Source of the DNA: Clostridiales bacterium
Lineage (GTDB): Bacteria; Bacillota; Clostridia; Lachnospirales; Anaerotignaceae
Assembly (NCBI GenBank): GCA_018364635.1
Contig: JAGZLR010000005.1
Coordinates: 1 to 64,000, forward strand
Direction: 5' to 3'
Length of the DNA stretch: 64,000 bases
The position numbers and the translations under genes were made by a program. Positions 7,597 through 16,104 of this stretch are shown one piece after another (the stretch's first letter is position 1; each line of letters opens with the position of its first letter). The notes under the pieces were generated by a model, which was not told the DNA's origin, made no database searches, and worked only from the letters and a program-made list of their open reading frames with translations.

Positions 7597-8004
7597 ATGA
7601 TTCCAAACAGTGAATATCATAATATTTGGGCTGATGATTTAAAGCTCATACAAGATCCTACAAGGACGTATTGTATGGATCTGGAAAACAGGAGAATGGC
7701 CGGATTTTGTGATGGATTAACAGCGGTGAAGCAAGCTGTTTACAAAATGCTTCAGACAGAACGGTTTGAGGAACTGATCTACAGTGAAAACTATGGATTA
7801 CAGGTAAAAGATTTATTTGGCCAAGATAGTTCGGTTGTGGAAGCTGTACTGGCGGGGCGGATTGCAGAGGCGTTACAGATGGATGAACGGATTACGGCGG
7901 TCAGCGGGTTTACCTTTACACGGTCGAGGGAGAGCCTCCATGTGGCTTTTACAGTGACATCCACAGAAGGGTCTTTTCCGGCGGAAGTGACGATGATTAT
8001 TTGA
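7597..8004 (+). CDS. Baseplate wedge protein (gp25/XkdS-like, DUF2634)
   Basis: This encodes 135 residues; ATG 7597 follows GGAAAGGAGGGGGAGG. The segments RTYCMDLENRRMAGFCDGLTAVKQAVYKMLQTERFE and YSENYGLQVKDLFGQD are highly typical of XkdS, the gp25-like protein that starts sheath polymerisation at the baseplate. Length equals the family (about 140). It is followed by the baseplate J gene, as in PBSX and most contractile tails. Confidence 0.88.
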   Translation: MIPNSEYHNIWADDLKLIQDPTRTYCMDLENRRMAGFCDGLTAVKQAVYKMLQTERFEELIYSENYGLQVKDLFGQDSSVVEAVLAGRIAEALQMDERITAVSGFTFTRSRESLHVAFTVTSTEGSFPAEVTMII

Positions 8005-8051
8005 GTTTTGTGTTACAAAGGGAACAATACAAAAAAAGGAGGTGTGGTTCC

Positions 8052-9107
8052 ATGTTTGAGGAGAAAACGTTTGAGGCGATTTTAAAGGACATGCTGGCAA
8101 GAGCACCAGCAGACATTGACACAAGAGAAGGAAGTATTTTTTATGACGCTCTTGCACCAGCCGCGGCGGAGATGGCGCAGATGTATATTAGAATTTCTAC
8201 TGCTTTAGACCAGGTTTTTGCAGATACCGCTGACAGGCAGTACTTAATTCTTCGGGCAGCAGAGCGGGGGCTGCATCCAAAAGCTGCCGTCAAGGCTACT
8301 GCTGTATGGCAGTTTGACCGGCTTGTTGACAAAGGCGTTCGGTTTCGCAGGGGAGAAAGCGTTTTTGTGTGCGAAAAAGCCTTAGATGAGGAACAGTTTA
8401 TCTATCTGATGATAGCGGAAGAAGCGGGGGAGGCTGCCAATCATGCAGTTGGGGAGATTGTACCGTTGACACCATCGGTCAGTGCTTTAGGGAAATTTTT
8501 GCGCCTGGAAACTCCTGGGGAGGAGGAAGAGGAGACGGAAGAATTTCGCAAGCGATACTTTGATTCTATTTCGGGAGAAGCTTTTGGTGGAAATCGCAAA
8601 GATTACATAACAAAAGTCAAACTGTTGGACGGCGTTGGTGATGTGAAGGCGTTTCGGGCGCCTAGAGGCGGCGGTACAGTGGATATTGTCTTTACGACAA
8701 GTGAATTTCAGGCGCCGGAGAGCGCTTTGGTGCAGAAGGTACAGCAGGCCATAGACCCAACTGATGGAAAAGGAGACGGCATTGCGCCCATTGGACACAG
8801 AGTAACGGTGAGAGGTGCAGTTTATCGTCCCATTGCAGTGACGGCTAGGCTCACCCTCGAGAGTAAAAAAAGTGTGGAGACAGTGACAGAAGAAATTAAG
8901 ACAGCATTGGAGCGCTACTTAGCAGACCTTTGCAGCACGTGGGCGCAGAATGATGGGATTGTGGTGCGTTTATCGCGGATTGCCCTTGTCATACTGGATA
9001 TTGACGGCGTGCTGGACGCTCAGGAGATTACACTAAACGGCGCATCTGCAAATATTTCTTTAGGGACAGAGGAGCTTCCTCAATTAAAAAGTTTTACGGC
9101 GGTATAG
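8052..9107 (+). CDS. Baseplate J-like wedge protein (XkdT-like)
   Basis: This encodes 351 residues, starting at ATG 8052 after AAAAGGAGGTG. Baseplate J/gp6 proteins form the wedge ring. The N-terminus (LKDMLARAPADIDTREGSIFYDALAPAAAE) is the hallmark of XkdT, and the middle contains the expected EAFGGNRKDYITKV and VDIVFTT segments. The C-terminus (TLNGASANISLGTEELPQL) is the terminal beta motif of J proteins. Length matches XkdT (348). Confidence 0.93.
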   Translation: MFEEKTFEAILKDMLARAPADIDTREGSIFYDALAPAAAEMAQMYIRISTALDQVFADTADRQYLILRAAERGLHPKAAVKATAVWQFDRLVDKGVRFRRGESVFVCEKALDEEQFIYLMIAEEAGEAANHAVGEIVPLTPSVSALGKFLRLETPGEEEEETEEFRKRYFDSISGEAFGGNRKDYITKVKLLDGVGDVKAFRAPRGGGTVDIVFTTSEFQAPESALVQKVQQAIDPTDGKGDGIAPIGHRVTVRGAVYRPIAVTARLTLESKKSVETVTEEIKTALERYLADLCSTWAQNDGIVVRLSRIALVILDIDGVLDAQEITLNGASANISLGTEELPQLKSFTAV

Positions 9108-9120
9108 GAGGGCAGACAAA

Positions 9121-9642
9121 ATGAAACTAAAAGAATACATTCCTCATGCCGTCAAAGGGTTTCAGGAAATAGAGTCGCTGTTGGAAGCGGCTGACTTAGA
9201 AAAAGACAATCTTTGGACAGGATCCTATTTGCCATTAACGGAAAGCTTTGTAGAGCTTTGCGGGGAAGAAGGTCTACAGCGGATGGAAGCTATCTTTTCT
9301 TTAAAGGCGGAAGGGACAATGCAGGAGCGAAAGTTTGCGCTTTTGGCGCGAATGATGGAGGTTTTACCATTTACGGAACGAAGGCTGAGGCAAACGCTGG
9401 ATGGTCTCTGCGGCCAAGAAAACTACAGGCTGGAAGTAGATGAGGTGGAAGAAACGCTGTCGGTAGGCCTTGCCATTGTAAGCAAGGAAAACGCTGCGGC
9501 GGTACAAAAGCTTTTGGACCGCATGACGCCTCTTTGTCTTGGGATCAATGTGTATCTCATTTACCGCAGATGGAATGAAGTGAAAGATATGATATGGAAT
9601 GAGGCAAAGAAAGGGTCCTGGACTAATTTGAGAGAAAACTGA
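9121..9642 (+). CDS. Baseplate/tail protein (XkdU-like, DUF2313)
   Basis: This encodes 173 residues; ATG 9121 follows AGGAGGGCAGACAA. The protein begins KLKEYIPHAVKGFQEIESLLEAADLEKDNLW and ends with the ...CLGINVYLIYRRWN segment seen in XkdU and phage tail protein I-like (YmfQ/DUF2313) members, which join baseplate to fibers. It is placed between J and the fiber gene as in PBSX. Confidence 0.85.
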   Translation: MKLKEYIPHAVKGFQEIESLLEAADLEKDNLWTGSYLPLTESFVELCGEEGLQRMEAIFSLKAEGTMQERKFALLARMMEVLPFTERRLRQTLDGLCGQENYRLEVDEVEETLSVGLAIVSKENAAAVQKLLDRMTPLCLGINVYLIYRRWNEVKDMIWNEAKKGSWTNLREN

Positions 9643-9660
9643 TGAAAGGAGCTGATAGAA

Positions 9661-10719
9661 TTGGCTACATATACAACAAATTACCATTTGGCAAAGCCGG
9701 CAGGCGAAGATTTTGTGGATGTGGAAGTGTTAAACGGCAATATGGATACGTTGGACACAGAACTAAAGACATTATCTGACAAAGCGGGACAAGCCCTTCC
9801 GACGGATCAATTTACACCGGAGGAAATTTTAAAAAAGTTAAAAACAGTAGACGGCAAGGGAAGCGGGTTGGACGCTGATCTGTTTCAGGGAAAGGAAGTC
9901 ATTCCTGTTACAAACGGCGGCACAGGCGGAAAGACAGCACCGGAGGCTATTAAAAATTTAGGACTTTCCGACGCGTTTTATCCTGCAAATTCAAAACAAT
10001 ACATACTGAATGGTTCGGAAGTAAAAGAAGGGTGGTATACCCTCATTAAGTTTAAAAACAATATAGCATCTGCTGTCATCCGGCTGTATGCCACATCCCA
10101 CTGGGAGGAATCCTTGTGGATTTTTGTGGACAGTAATTACTTTTCTGATACATCTCCGACCATCAATATTATTGGCAATTCCTATACATCGGTGATAGAG
10201 AAATTTCGATGCAACTGTGATACCGGTGGAGAAACAGGTACTTTTACCCTTGATGCCTATCTAAAGCCGTTAGAAGCACGGAGCCATACATTGCAGCTGC
10301 ACATATATCAAAATATAAAAAACTGTGCGGCGCTGCCGGAAACGATAGCACTGTCAGAGACAAAAACAGAGCGTGCAGTTGTAGAGCATCATGTGCCATG
10401 CGGGTTCGAGAGCTCTTCTATGGCGCATACGATTCAGAAGGCGTTACAAACAGGGGGTGTAAGTATGGTGAAAAGTATTCAGAGAGGGGTAATCGATATA
10501 GCCTCCACTACAAATGCAGAAAAAGCGCATCAAGTCACGATCAACGAGGTAAATCCATTGAAATCTGTCGTGATTGTCAATGGAGAGAGCAGCGGAGTCG
10601 TAGACAATGATAAATACTCAGCAGCGCAGGGGGTATTGACAAATGGCACAACGTTAACTTTCACAACTTATCATAAGCTTAAAAACTTTATCGCATGGCA
10701 AGTGATAGAGTATTATTAA
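9661..10719 (+). CDS. Tail fiber / receptor-binding protein
   Basis: This encodes 352 residues and starts at TTG 9661 after AAAGGAGCTGATAGAA. The N-terminus (ATYTTNYHLAKPAGEDFVDVEVLNGNMDTLD) is the common adsorption-module anchor in Clostridia phages, followed by the VTNGGTGGKTAPEA motif that repeats in fiber shafts. The rest (about 110-352) is beta-rich and not recognisable, as expected for a fast-changing receptor-binding part. It is the first gene of the host-range module. Confidence 0.85.
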   Translation: MATYTTNYHLAKPAGEDFVDVEVLNGNMDTLDTELKTLSDKAGQALPTDQFTPEEILKKLKTVDGKGSGLDADLFQGKEVIPVTNGGTGGKTAPEAIKNLGLSDAFYPANSKQYILNGSEVKEGWYTLIKFKNNIASAVIRLYATSHWEESLWIFVDSNYFSDTSPTINIIGNSYTSVIEKFRCNCDTGGETGTFTLDAYLKPLEARSHTLQLHIYQNIKNCAALPETIALSETKTERAVVEHHVPCGFESSSMAHTIQKALQTGGVSMVKSIQRGVIDIASTTNAEKAHQVTINEVNPLKSVVIVNGESSGVVDNDKYSAAQGVLTNGTTLTFTTYHKLKNFIAWQVIEYY

Positions 10720-10733
10720 AAGGAGGCGGGAAG

Positions 10734-11039
10734 ATGGAGGAAGAAAAGAAGGAGTATATTTACGCACAGCTAAATGAGGAAGGCATCTGTTTTAGCGTGT
10801 CTCACTTGTCCGGTCCTGTGGAAAGGGAAGACATGATTTTGCTTTCTCAGGAGACAGACTGTCTGGGAAAACGGTATGGAGACGGCGTGTGGGAGGATGT
10901 GCCGAAACAAGAGGAAACTCTTTTGGAAAGCGAGCTCATTACGGCGCAGATGCTTTTGAACCAACAGAAAATCATATTGGCACAACAGCAACAGGATGAA
11001 GTGTTGGCGGTAATTTTACTAGGACAGCAGAAAAATTGA
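10734..11039 (+). CDS. Small fiber-associated protein (XkdW-like)
   Basis: This encodes 101 residues; ATG 10734 follows AAAAGGAGGCGGGAAG. The N-terminal half has YIYAQLNEEGICFSVSHLSG and the C-terminal third is a Gln-rich helix (AQMLLNQQKIILAQQQQDEVLAVILLGQ). Small proteins of this kind with a terminal Gln-rich or LI-rich helix follow the fiber in PBSX (XkdW) and Clostridium phages, but their role is not known. Confidence 0.5.
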   Translation: MEEEKKEYIYAQLNEEGICFSVSHLSGPVEREDMILLSQETDCLGKRYGDGVWEDVPKQEETLLESELITAQMLLNQQKIILAQQQQDEVLAVILLGQQKN

Positions 11040-11056
11040 AAAAGGGGGAAGACGAG

Positions 11057-11188
11057 ATGTTTCAGATTGTAAAAAGATACTTTGACAGAGGCATTTATCA
11101 GAAAGCGGATATCGCAGTGTTTGTGAGATCCAAGGCAATTACACCAGAGGAATACGAAAGTATTACGGGAGAAAGCTACACAGAGTAA
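11057..11188 (+). CDS. XkdX family protein
   Basis: A 43-residue protein too short for common gene calling. ATG 11057 follows AAAGGGGGAAGACG. The sequence FQIVKRYFDRGIYQKADIAVF, followed by ITPEEYESITGESY, matches the XkdX pattern (K-Y-Y-D.G.Y....V..FV....IT.E.Y..ITG.DY). XkdX proteins are found after fiber genes in PBSX and many Clostridia prophages, with no known role. Confidence 0.85.
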   Translation: MFQIVKRYFDRGIYQKADIAVFVRSKAITPEEYESITGESYTE

Positions 11189-11225
11189 AGGAAAAAAACT
11201 ACATATTCTATAGGAGGAAAAGATA

Positions 11226-11507
11226 ATGAAAAAATTTGCGTACATTGACAAAGGCGGTATTTTACATATTTTAGATTCTAAAAAAGGAGAGGTGTTTGCC
11301 AAAGAGTATTCCTTTAACGGAAAAGTCGCTGAGACAGACATGAGAACTTCTCTTTCAGACTATCCTCTTGTCACAATCAATGGCAAGGATACAGAGCTTG
11401 TTTGCTACAAAGACGGCAGCAAATACATGAACGGCAATATGGGAAACGGCGTAAAAGCGGAAGGCACATTCCCAGAAATTGACGCGTTGATGGAAAAACT
11501 GAAATAA
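11226..11507 (+). CDS. Conserved small prophage protein of unknown function
   Basis: This encodes 93 residues; ATG 11226 follows ATAGGAGGAAAAGATA. The sequence reads KKFAYIDKGGILHILDSKKGEVFA... and ends with FPEIDALMEKL. No membrane segment or catalytic motif is seen. It lies between XkdX and the holin pair, a place where many Clostridia prophages have such a small soluble gene. I do not know its function. Confidence 0.6.
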   Translation: MKKFAYIDKGGILHILDSKKGEVFAKEYSFNGKVAETDMRTSLSDYPLVTINGKDTELVCYKDGSKYMNGNMGNGVKAEGTFPEIDALMEKLK

Positions 11508-11557
11508 GAGACAAGGGGCGGGGATACCGCCCTTTTTCTGTATAAGGAGGGATATAT

Positions 11558-11827
11558 ATGAGCGAATGGGGCGTGGTAGGGGTGATCGTCACGCTTGCCG
11601 GCATTTTTATTACAGTAGGAAAACCTGTCATCAGTTTGACGAAAACGATACAGGATTTAAATAATACTTGTTCCAGGCTAGACTTGCAGTTTCGGACACT
11701 TGAGATGAGCAATAAGGACAGTCACCGAAGACTATGGGAACACAATACAAAGCAGGATGAGACAATTACAGAACATGAGCAGAGAATTACATTGTTGGAG
11801 ATGGAGGGGAATAAAAATGAAACTTAA
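11558..11827 (+). CDS. XhlA-like holin/hemolysin accessory protein
   Basis: This encodes 89 residues; ATG 11558 follows AAGGAGGGATATAT. It has one N-terminal membrane segment (about 3-25, WGVVGVIVTLAGIFITVG) followed by a hydrophilic coiled coil (about 30-85) ending EHEQRITLLEME. The layout differs from XhlA of PBSX (coiled coil first, membrane segment last), so it may be a reversed-topology analogue. It overlaps the phi LC3-type holin gene by 11 bases, which supports a role in lysis control. Confidence 0.6.
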   Translation: MSEWGVVGVIVTLAGIFITVGKPVISLTKTIQDLNNTCSRLDLQFRTLEMSNKDSHRRLWEHNTKQDETITEHEQRITLLEMEGNKNET

Positions 11828-12080
11828 TTGGAAGGTGAGGCTAAAAAATCCATATTTTTGGATGGGGCTGATTGCAGTGATTATAGCAGCCATTGGGGTT
11901 GAGCCGGAGACTTTTACATCATGGAGTATTTTATGGGAACAGATCAAGAACTTTGCTGGAAATCCGTTTTTGATTGGATGCACAGTTGTGGCGGTGATTG
12001 GCTATGTCAACGACCCGACGACAGCAGGACTTGGGGACAGCAAACAGGCGCTTTTATACAAAAAACCGAAAAAGGAGTGA
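11817..12080 (+). CDS. Phage holin (phi LC3 family)
   Basis: This encodes 87 residues; ATG 11817 lies in the end of the preceding gene, with GGAGGGGA upstream. Two membrane segments are visible: WMGLIAVIIAAIGV (about 15-28) and NPFLIGCTVVAVIGYV (about 49-64), with a charged end. The start INWKVRLKNPYFWMG-type and DPTTAGLGDSKQALLYKKP ending are typical of the phi LC3 holin family, which makes the membrane lesions that let the amidase reach the wall. It is 6 bases upstream of the amidase. Confidence 0.9.
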   Translation: MKLNWKVRLKNPYFWMGLIAVIIAAIGVEPETFTSWSILWEQIKNFAGNPFLIGCTVVAVIGYVNDPTTAGLGDSKQALLYKKPKKE

Positions 12081-12086
12081 GAACCT

Positions 12087-12704
12087 ATGACAGCAGATTA
12101 TTTAAAAAAAGGACATCGGCTGCGGCCGGGTGGAGTTTTTTCCAAGACAAGCGTAACAATTCATTCCACAGCAAACCCAAACAGCACAGCAAAAAATGAG
12201 CGTGGATGGTTGGACAATCCTGTTAATACCCGTGAGGCAAGCTGGCACTATTGTGTGGATGACTGTGGTGTGATTCAAGCTATTCCAGAGGAGGAAGAGG
12301 CGTGGCACTGTGGAAAAAACGAAGGAAATAAGCGCTCTATTGGTATAGAGATCTGCGAAAGCGGCGATCGGAAAAAAGCGTTGGAGGAGGCTGCGAAACT
12401 GACGGCGCAGATTCTTCTTCGCCGCGGTCTTGGGATCGGGGATATCAAGAGGCATTATGACTGGACAGGCAAAAACTGTCCTAGAATATTGATGGATGCT
12501 ATGTACATCAAGGGGCAGATGAATTGGGCATATTTTTTGGAGGAGGTGAAAAAGCAGATGGAACCTGTACCACAGTGGAAAAAAGAGATGATTTCATATA
12601 TGTTGGAAAAGGGATGGCTAAATGAGGAACATGAACCTACGGAAAAAGTGGACATGGCCACTTTAGGCGCGGTACTGAAAAACATGAAAATGAGAGAAAA
12701 GTGA
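12087..12704 (+). CDS. Phage lysin, N-acetylmuramoyl-L-alanine amidase (Amidase_2)
   Basis: This encodes 205 residues. The fold is that of zinc amidases of the T7 lysozyme/PGRP type: TIHSTANP gives the first His ligand (about residue 26), SWHYCVDDCGVIQAIPE the second block, AWHCGKNEGNKRSIGIEICE the third and HYDWTGKNCPRI the last, with the Cys ligand. The C-terminal 60 residues (about 145-205) are helical and may be a wall-binding or regulatory tail. It cleaves the amide between muramic acid and L-alanine. Position after the holin gives a complete lysis cassette. Confidence 0.93.
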   Translation: MTADYLKKGHRLRPGGVFSKTSVTIHSTANPNSTAKNERGWLDNPVNTREASWHYCVDDCGVIQAIPEEEEAWHCGKNEGNKRSIGIEICESGDRKKALEEAAKLTAQILLRRGLGIGDIKRHYDWTGKNCPRILMDAMYIKGQMNWAYFLEEVKKQMEPVPQWKKEMISYMLEKGWLNEEHEPTEKVDMATLGAVLKNMKMREK

Positions 12705-12814
12705 TAGAATTTTAAGGAAACATTCATGCAGTGTTCATAGATTATTCACATCTTTTTGTTATGATAAATATACATCAAGGAGATAAGCAGAAAAAGATAA
12801 AGGAGGCACTGCAA

Positions 12815-13006
12815 ATGGAAAAATTGGAACAAGCTGGAAAGAAATCAAGTAAACAAATGACAGCCGTTTTTATGGCAGCGATGATGCTGACAGCCAGCGG
12901 CATGGTAAACGATCTTTCCGGCAAAGCTTACACAGACACGATGATTTCTCAGCAGAATCTGCCGACCAGCCTGGACGGTGCTGAGGGAAGCTGGAAGACA
13001 AAGTAA
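12815..13006 (+). CDS. Small putative exported peptide
   Basis: This encodes 63 residues; ATG 12815 follows a strong AAAGGAGG. The first 14 residues are basic (KKSSK), then a hydrophobic stretch (MTAVFMAAMMLTASGMV) looks like a signal sequence, leaving a polar tail of about 25-30 residues (YTDTMISQQNLPTSLDGAEGS...). It is followed by a terminator and stands alone, with possible -10-like sequences upstream near 12760. Not recognised. It could be the last gene of the prophage or a host gene. Confidence 0.55.
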   Translation: MEKLEQAGKKSSKQMTAVFMAAMMLTASGMVNDLSGKAYTDTMISQQNLPTSLDGAEGSWKTK

Positions 13007-13057
13007 AATAATATAGACGCAAAAAAGCGTTCAGGGAGTGATTCCCTGTGAGATAAA

Positions 13058-13093
13058 AAACCGGAGGACAGTGATGTTCTCCGGTTTCTTTTG
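13058..13093 (+). terminator. Rho-independent terminator
   Basis: An AAACCGGAG/CTCCGGTTT stem with a loop of about 12 bases is followed by CTTTT. It ends the small peptide transcript. On the opposite strand it also has a short T-run, so it may also serve leftward tyrS transcription. Confidence 0.8.
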
Positions 13094-13182
13094 TGCTGAA
13101 AAATAGAGGTGAGGCTGATTGATACTTAGCCTTGTGTGGTGGAACAATGATTCAGAAATTCAAACCGTGGGCAAAAGAACGC

Positions 13183-14415
13183 TTAGCCTTTTAAGACAAT
13201 CTGATGGAAGATTTTCTTTCCTTTTTGGATCATTAGTTTTCCGTCAGTAAAGTCCTCTAATGTGATTTTGGCGTTGATATCGTCAATTTTTTGATCGTTG
13301 ACTTTAACGCCGCCCTGCTGTACCAGACGTCTGCCTTCGGAGCGGGACGGGGTAAGTCCAGCGGTTTGCAAAAGTGTTAATAGATCGCAGCCGTCTTGAA
13401 ATTCACTGCAGTCAACTGCTGTCTGAGGAATGGAGCCTGCCTCAGCGCCGCCGGCAAATAAGGCACGGGCTGCATCTTGCGCTTTTTGCGCCTCGTCAGC
13501 ATTATGCACAATTTTCGTCAGTTCAAAAGCGAGAATTTCTTTGGCATGGTTAATTTCGCTGCCCTCCAATGCGCTCAGCTTGCGGACTTCCTCCATCGGC
13601 AGAAATGTCAACAGCGCCAGACATTTTGGCACATCAGCATCGGCAATGTTTCTCCAGTACTGATAGAATTCATATGGCGTTGTTTTCGTTGGGTCCAGCC
13701 ATACAGCGCCTTTTTCAGTTTTGCCCATTTTCTTGCCTTCAGAGTTGGTGAGAAGTTTGAATGTCATGCCATAGGCCGGTTTACGCTCTTTGCGGCGAAT
13801 CAGGTCCACACCTTCAATGATGTTGCTCCACTGATCGTTTCCGCCTAACTGTACTTTACAGCCATAGCGTCGGTTCAGTTCCAGAAAATCGTTGGCCTGC
13901 ATCAGCATATAATTAAACTCCAAGAAGGAAAGGCCCTTTTCCATTCGTGTTTTAAAGCACTCAGCAGTGAGCATTTTGTTGACAGAAAAATGAACGCCAA
14001 TATCCCGCAGAAAATCAATATAGTTTAAAGACCGAATCCAGTCAGCGTTATTGACAATGATGGCCTGATCGTCAGAAAAATCAATAAAGTGGGACAGCTG
14101 TTTTTTAAAGCATTCCACATTGTGGTCGATGGTTTCTGTAGTCATCATTTTCCGCATGTCTGTTTTCCCTGTTGGGTCACCGATCATGCCTGTGCCGCCG
14201 CCCATCAGGCAGATTGGGCGATGGCCGCATTTTTGCAGGTGCGCCATAGCCATAACCGTCAGAAAGTGCCCTACGTGAAGGCTGTCGGCAGTAGGGTCAA
14301 AACCGATATAAAATGTCACTTTCTCCTCGGCAAACAATTTCTTTAATTCCTCTTCATGGGTCATCTGTTCAATAAACCCGCGTTCCTGTAATACCTCAAA
14401 AGCATTTTTGTTCAT
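13183..14415 (-). CDS. tyrS: Tyrosyl-tRNA synthetase
   Basis: This encodes 410 residues. It charges tRNA-Tyr with tyrosine. The class I signatures are present: HVGH (HIGH-like, in [12 protein letters not shown]) and [10 protein letters not shown] (KMSKS-like). The catalytic pocket segment [14 protein letters not shown] and [11 protein letters not shown] are diagnostic of TyrS. The C-terminal S4-like RNA-binding domain begins near [20 protein letters not shown]. Start ATG 14415 has AAGGAGAGC upstream. A T-box leader precedes it, so expression should rise when uncharged tRNA-Tyr accumulates. Confidence 0.97.
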   Translation of the reverse strand: MNKNAFEVLQERGFIEQMTHEEELKKLFAEEKVTFYIGFDPTADSLHVGHFLTVMAMAHLQKCGHRPICLMGGGTGMIGDPTGKTDMRKMMTTETIDHNVECFKKQLSHFIDFSDDQAIIVNNADWIRSLNYIDFLRDIGVHFSVNKMLTAECFKTRMEKGLSFLEFNYMLMQANDFLELNRRYGCKVQLGGNDQWSNIIEGVDLIRRKERKPAYGMTFKLLTNSEGKKMGKTEKGAVWLDPTKTTPYEFYQYWRNIADADVPKCLALLTFLPMEEVRKLSALEGSEINHAKEILAFELTKIVHNADEAQKAQDAARALFAGGAEAGSIPQTAVDCSEFQDGCDLLTLLQTAGLTPSRSEGRRLVQQGGVKVNDQKIDDINAKITLEDFTDGKLMIQKGKKIFHQIVLKG

Positions 14416-14445
14416 GTTACAGCTCTCCTTTTTCTTATTTTTACG

Positions 14446-14489
14446 AAAAAAAGGCCCGTGCGTTCCTATTTTTTAGGACGAAACGGGCC
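14446..14489 (-). terminator. T-box terminator hairpin of tyrS
   Basis: The stem GGCCCGTTTCGTCC...GGAACGCACGGGCC on the minus strand is followed by seven T. It lies between the T-box sequence and the tyrS ribosome site, the standard place for a T-box terminator. Confidence 0.85.
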
Positions 14490-14700
14490 GTGGTACCACC
14501 TAACTTCCCATAAAAGGTTTCCCCTTTATGGCTTATCAAACGGATAACGGACGGGGCCGCCGGAGGTTAAGCCGGAGCTACATAGGAGCAGATTCCATAT
14601 CTCTATCCACGACTTTGCACCACACAGCCGCTCTCTGAAGGAGGGAAAGACAGGTTTTTCCTATATCAATGCTTTTTTCTAATTTTGCTGACATTCTAAC
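14446..14700 (-). promoter_or_regulatory. T-box leader of tyrS
   Basis: Read on the minus strand, the 14446-14700 region contains the T-box core (AGGTGGTACCACGG, at about 14488-14504), the CCGTTATCC-like segment upstream, and finally a terminator stem GGCCCGT/ACGGGCC (14453-14459 with 14483-14489) followed by a T-run. The antiterminator forms when uncharged tRNA pairs with the T-box. The specifier codon could be TAT or TAC, but I could not place it with certainty. Confidence 0.88.
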
Positions 14701-14732
14701 AGAGAACTACTTTTCTGTCAAGGGGATGTTCG

Positions 14733-15932
14733 TTAAAAAGGCTGGACTAAGAAAAGAATCATTTCCACTGCCTTTTGCATACTCTGGACCGGAATAAATT
14801 CGTAAGGGCCGTGGAAATTATGTCCGCCGGCAAATAGATTAGGACAAGGCAGCCCTAGAAAGGAAAGTCTAGCGCCGTCTGTGCCGCCGCGAATAGGCGA
14901 GAGAATGGGGGTAATCCCGCAGGCTTCCATGGCTTTTTTGGCTCTTTCCACAATCTTTTCCTGGCCGATCAGTTTTTCTTTCATGTTGTAGTACTGATCT
15001 GTGATGTGAATTTCAGCAACGTTACCATGGGCGGCATTTAGATTTTCTACTAGGTGGATAAGAAGTTTCTTTCGTCTCTCAAAACTTTCTTTATCAAAGT
15101 CACGGATGATATAGCTCAGACGGCATTCGTTCACATCCCCTGTCAGATGGGTTAAATGGAAAAATCCTTCATACCCTTCTGTGGTAGATGGCGTCTCCTT
15201 TTGAGGCAGCTGTCCGGCAAGGAGCGTTCCCAACAGCCCTGCGTTTACCATAACCCCTTTGGCATAGCCTGGATGAACACTTTTCCCGTGAATGACAATA
15301 TCCGCTTTGGCGGCGTTGAAGTTTTCGTATTCCAGCTCACCAATGGCGCCGCCGTCCAACGTATAGGCAAAGTCTGCGCCGAATTTTTCTACATCAAAAT
15401 AATCTGCGCCCCTGCCTACTTCCTCGTCAGGCGTAAAGCCCAGGCGAATTTTGCCGTGAGGGATTTCAGGGTGCTCCAAAAGATACTGGGCTGCTGTCAC
15501 AATTTCTGCCATGCCCGCTTTGTCGTCTGCACCCAGTAATGTGGCGCCGTTGGAGGAGAGGATATCCTGTCCAATGTAGTTTTTTAAAGCAGGAAATTCC
15601 TCCGGAGAAAGGTCGGAAAAGGACCGCTTGATTACCCCGCCGTCATAATTTCTTGTTATGACAGGAGTGATATCTGTGCCGTCTGCATCTGGGCTTGTGT
15701 CCATGTGGGCAATAAGGCCCAAAACCGGCTGTCCGCTGACAGTTTCAGGTATGGTGGCAAAGACGTAGCCCTTTTCGTCCTGAAGGACGTCGGAAAGGCC
15801 TATTTCTTTTAGTTCCTTTGCAATCTTTTGACCGAAAGCAAGCTGCTGCTGCGTGCTGGGAAAGGCGTCAGTGTCCTCTTTGCTTGTGGTTGGAAAAGCA
15901 ATATATTGTAAAAAACGTTCCAGTACATCCAT
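14733..15932 (-). CDS. pepT: Peptidase T (tripeptide aminopeptidase)
   Basis: This encodes 399 residues of the M20 family. It removes N-terminal residues from tripeptides in the cytosol. Zinc-site motifs are visible: GLIAHMDTSPDADG (His and Asp), LLGADDKAGMAEIV (Asp), FTPDEEVGRGADYFDVEKFGADFAYT (Glu pair, metal bridging) and TDGARLSFLGLPCPNLFAGGHNFHGPYEF with the last His. I chose ATG 15932 because AAAGG lies right before the alternative ATG 15941, leaving it no spacing. It precedes tyrS on the same strand, separated by the T-box. Confidence 0.96.
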   Translation of the reverse strand: MDVLERFLQYIAFPTTSKEDTDAFPSTQQQLAFGQKIAKELKEIGLSDVLQDEKGYVFATIPETVSGQPVLGLIAHMDTSPDADGTDITPVITRNYDGGVIKRSFSDLSPEEFPALKNYIGQDILSSNGATLLGADDKAGMAEIVTAAQYLLEHPEIPHGKIRLGFTPDEEVGRGADYFDVEKFGADFAYTLDGGAIGELEYENFNAAKADIVIHGKSVHPGYAKGVMVNAGLLGTLLAGQLPQKETPSTTEGYEGFFHLTHLTGDVNECRLSYIIRDFDKESFERRKKLLIHLVENLNAAHGNVAEIHITDQYYNMKEKLIGQEKIVERAKKAMEACGITPILSPIRGGTDGARLSFLGLPCPNLFAGGHNFHGPYEFIPVQSMQKAVEMILFLVQPF

Positions 15933-16104
15933 AAAAATCATCCTTTCTGTCTTTTTACTCCTGATATTTTATCATAGATAGAAAAATTTTTCAAAACCGC
16001 CATGGGGAAAAATAGAGTTCTTGCCCGTTGGCTTTTTTTATATTATACTAAGCTTAGTTTTTCCGTGGAAGATAAAAAAATACAAAAGAGAGGGAGGGTT
16101 TTCT

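Noticed and set aside
12704..13183. Prophage right attachment site
   Set aside because: The left end and integrase are outside the window, so no repeated att core can be compared.
16021..16104. Longer selD start with a hydrophobic N-terminus
   Set aside because: SelD is cytosolic; the GTG at 16105 has a strong ribosome site and the catalytic Cys stands at the usual distance from it.
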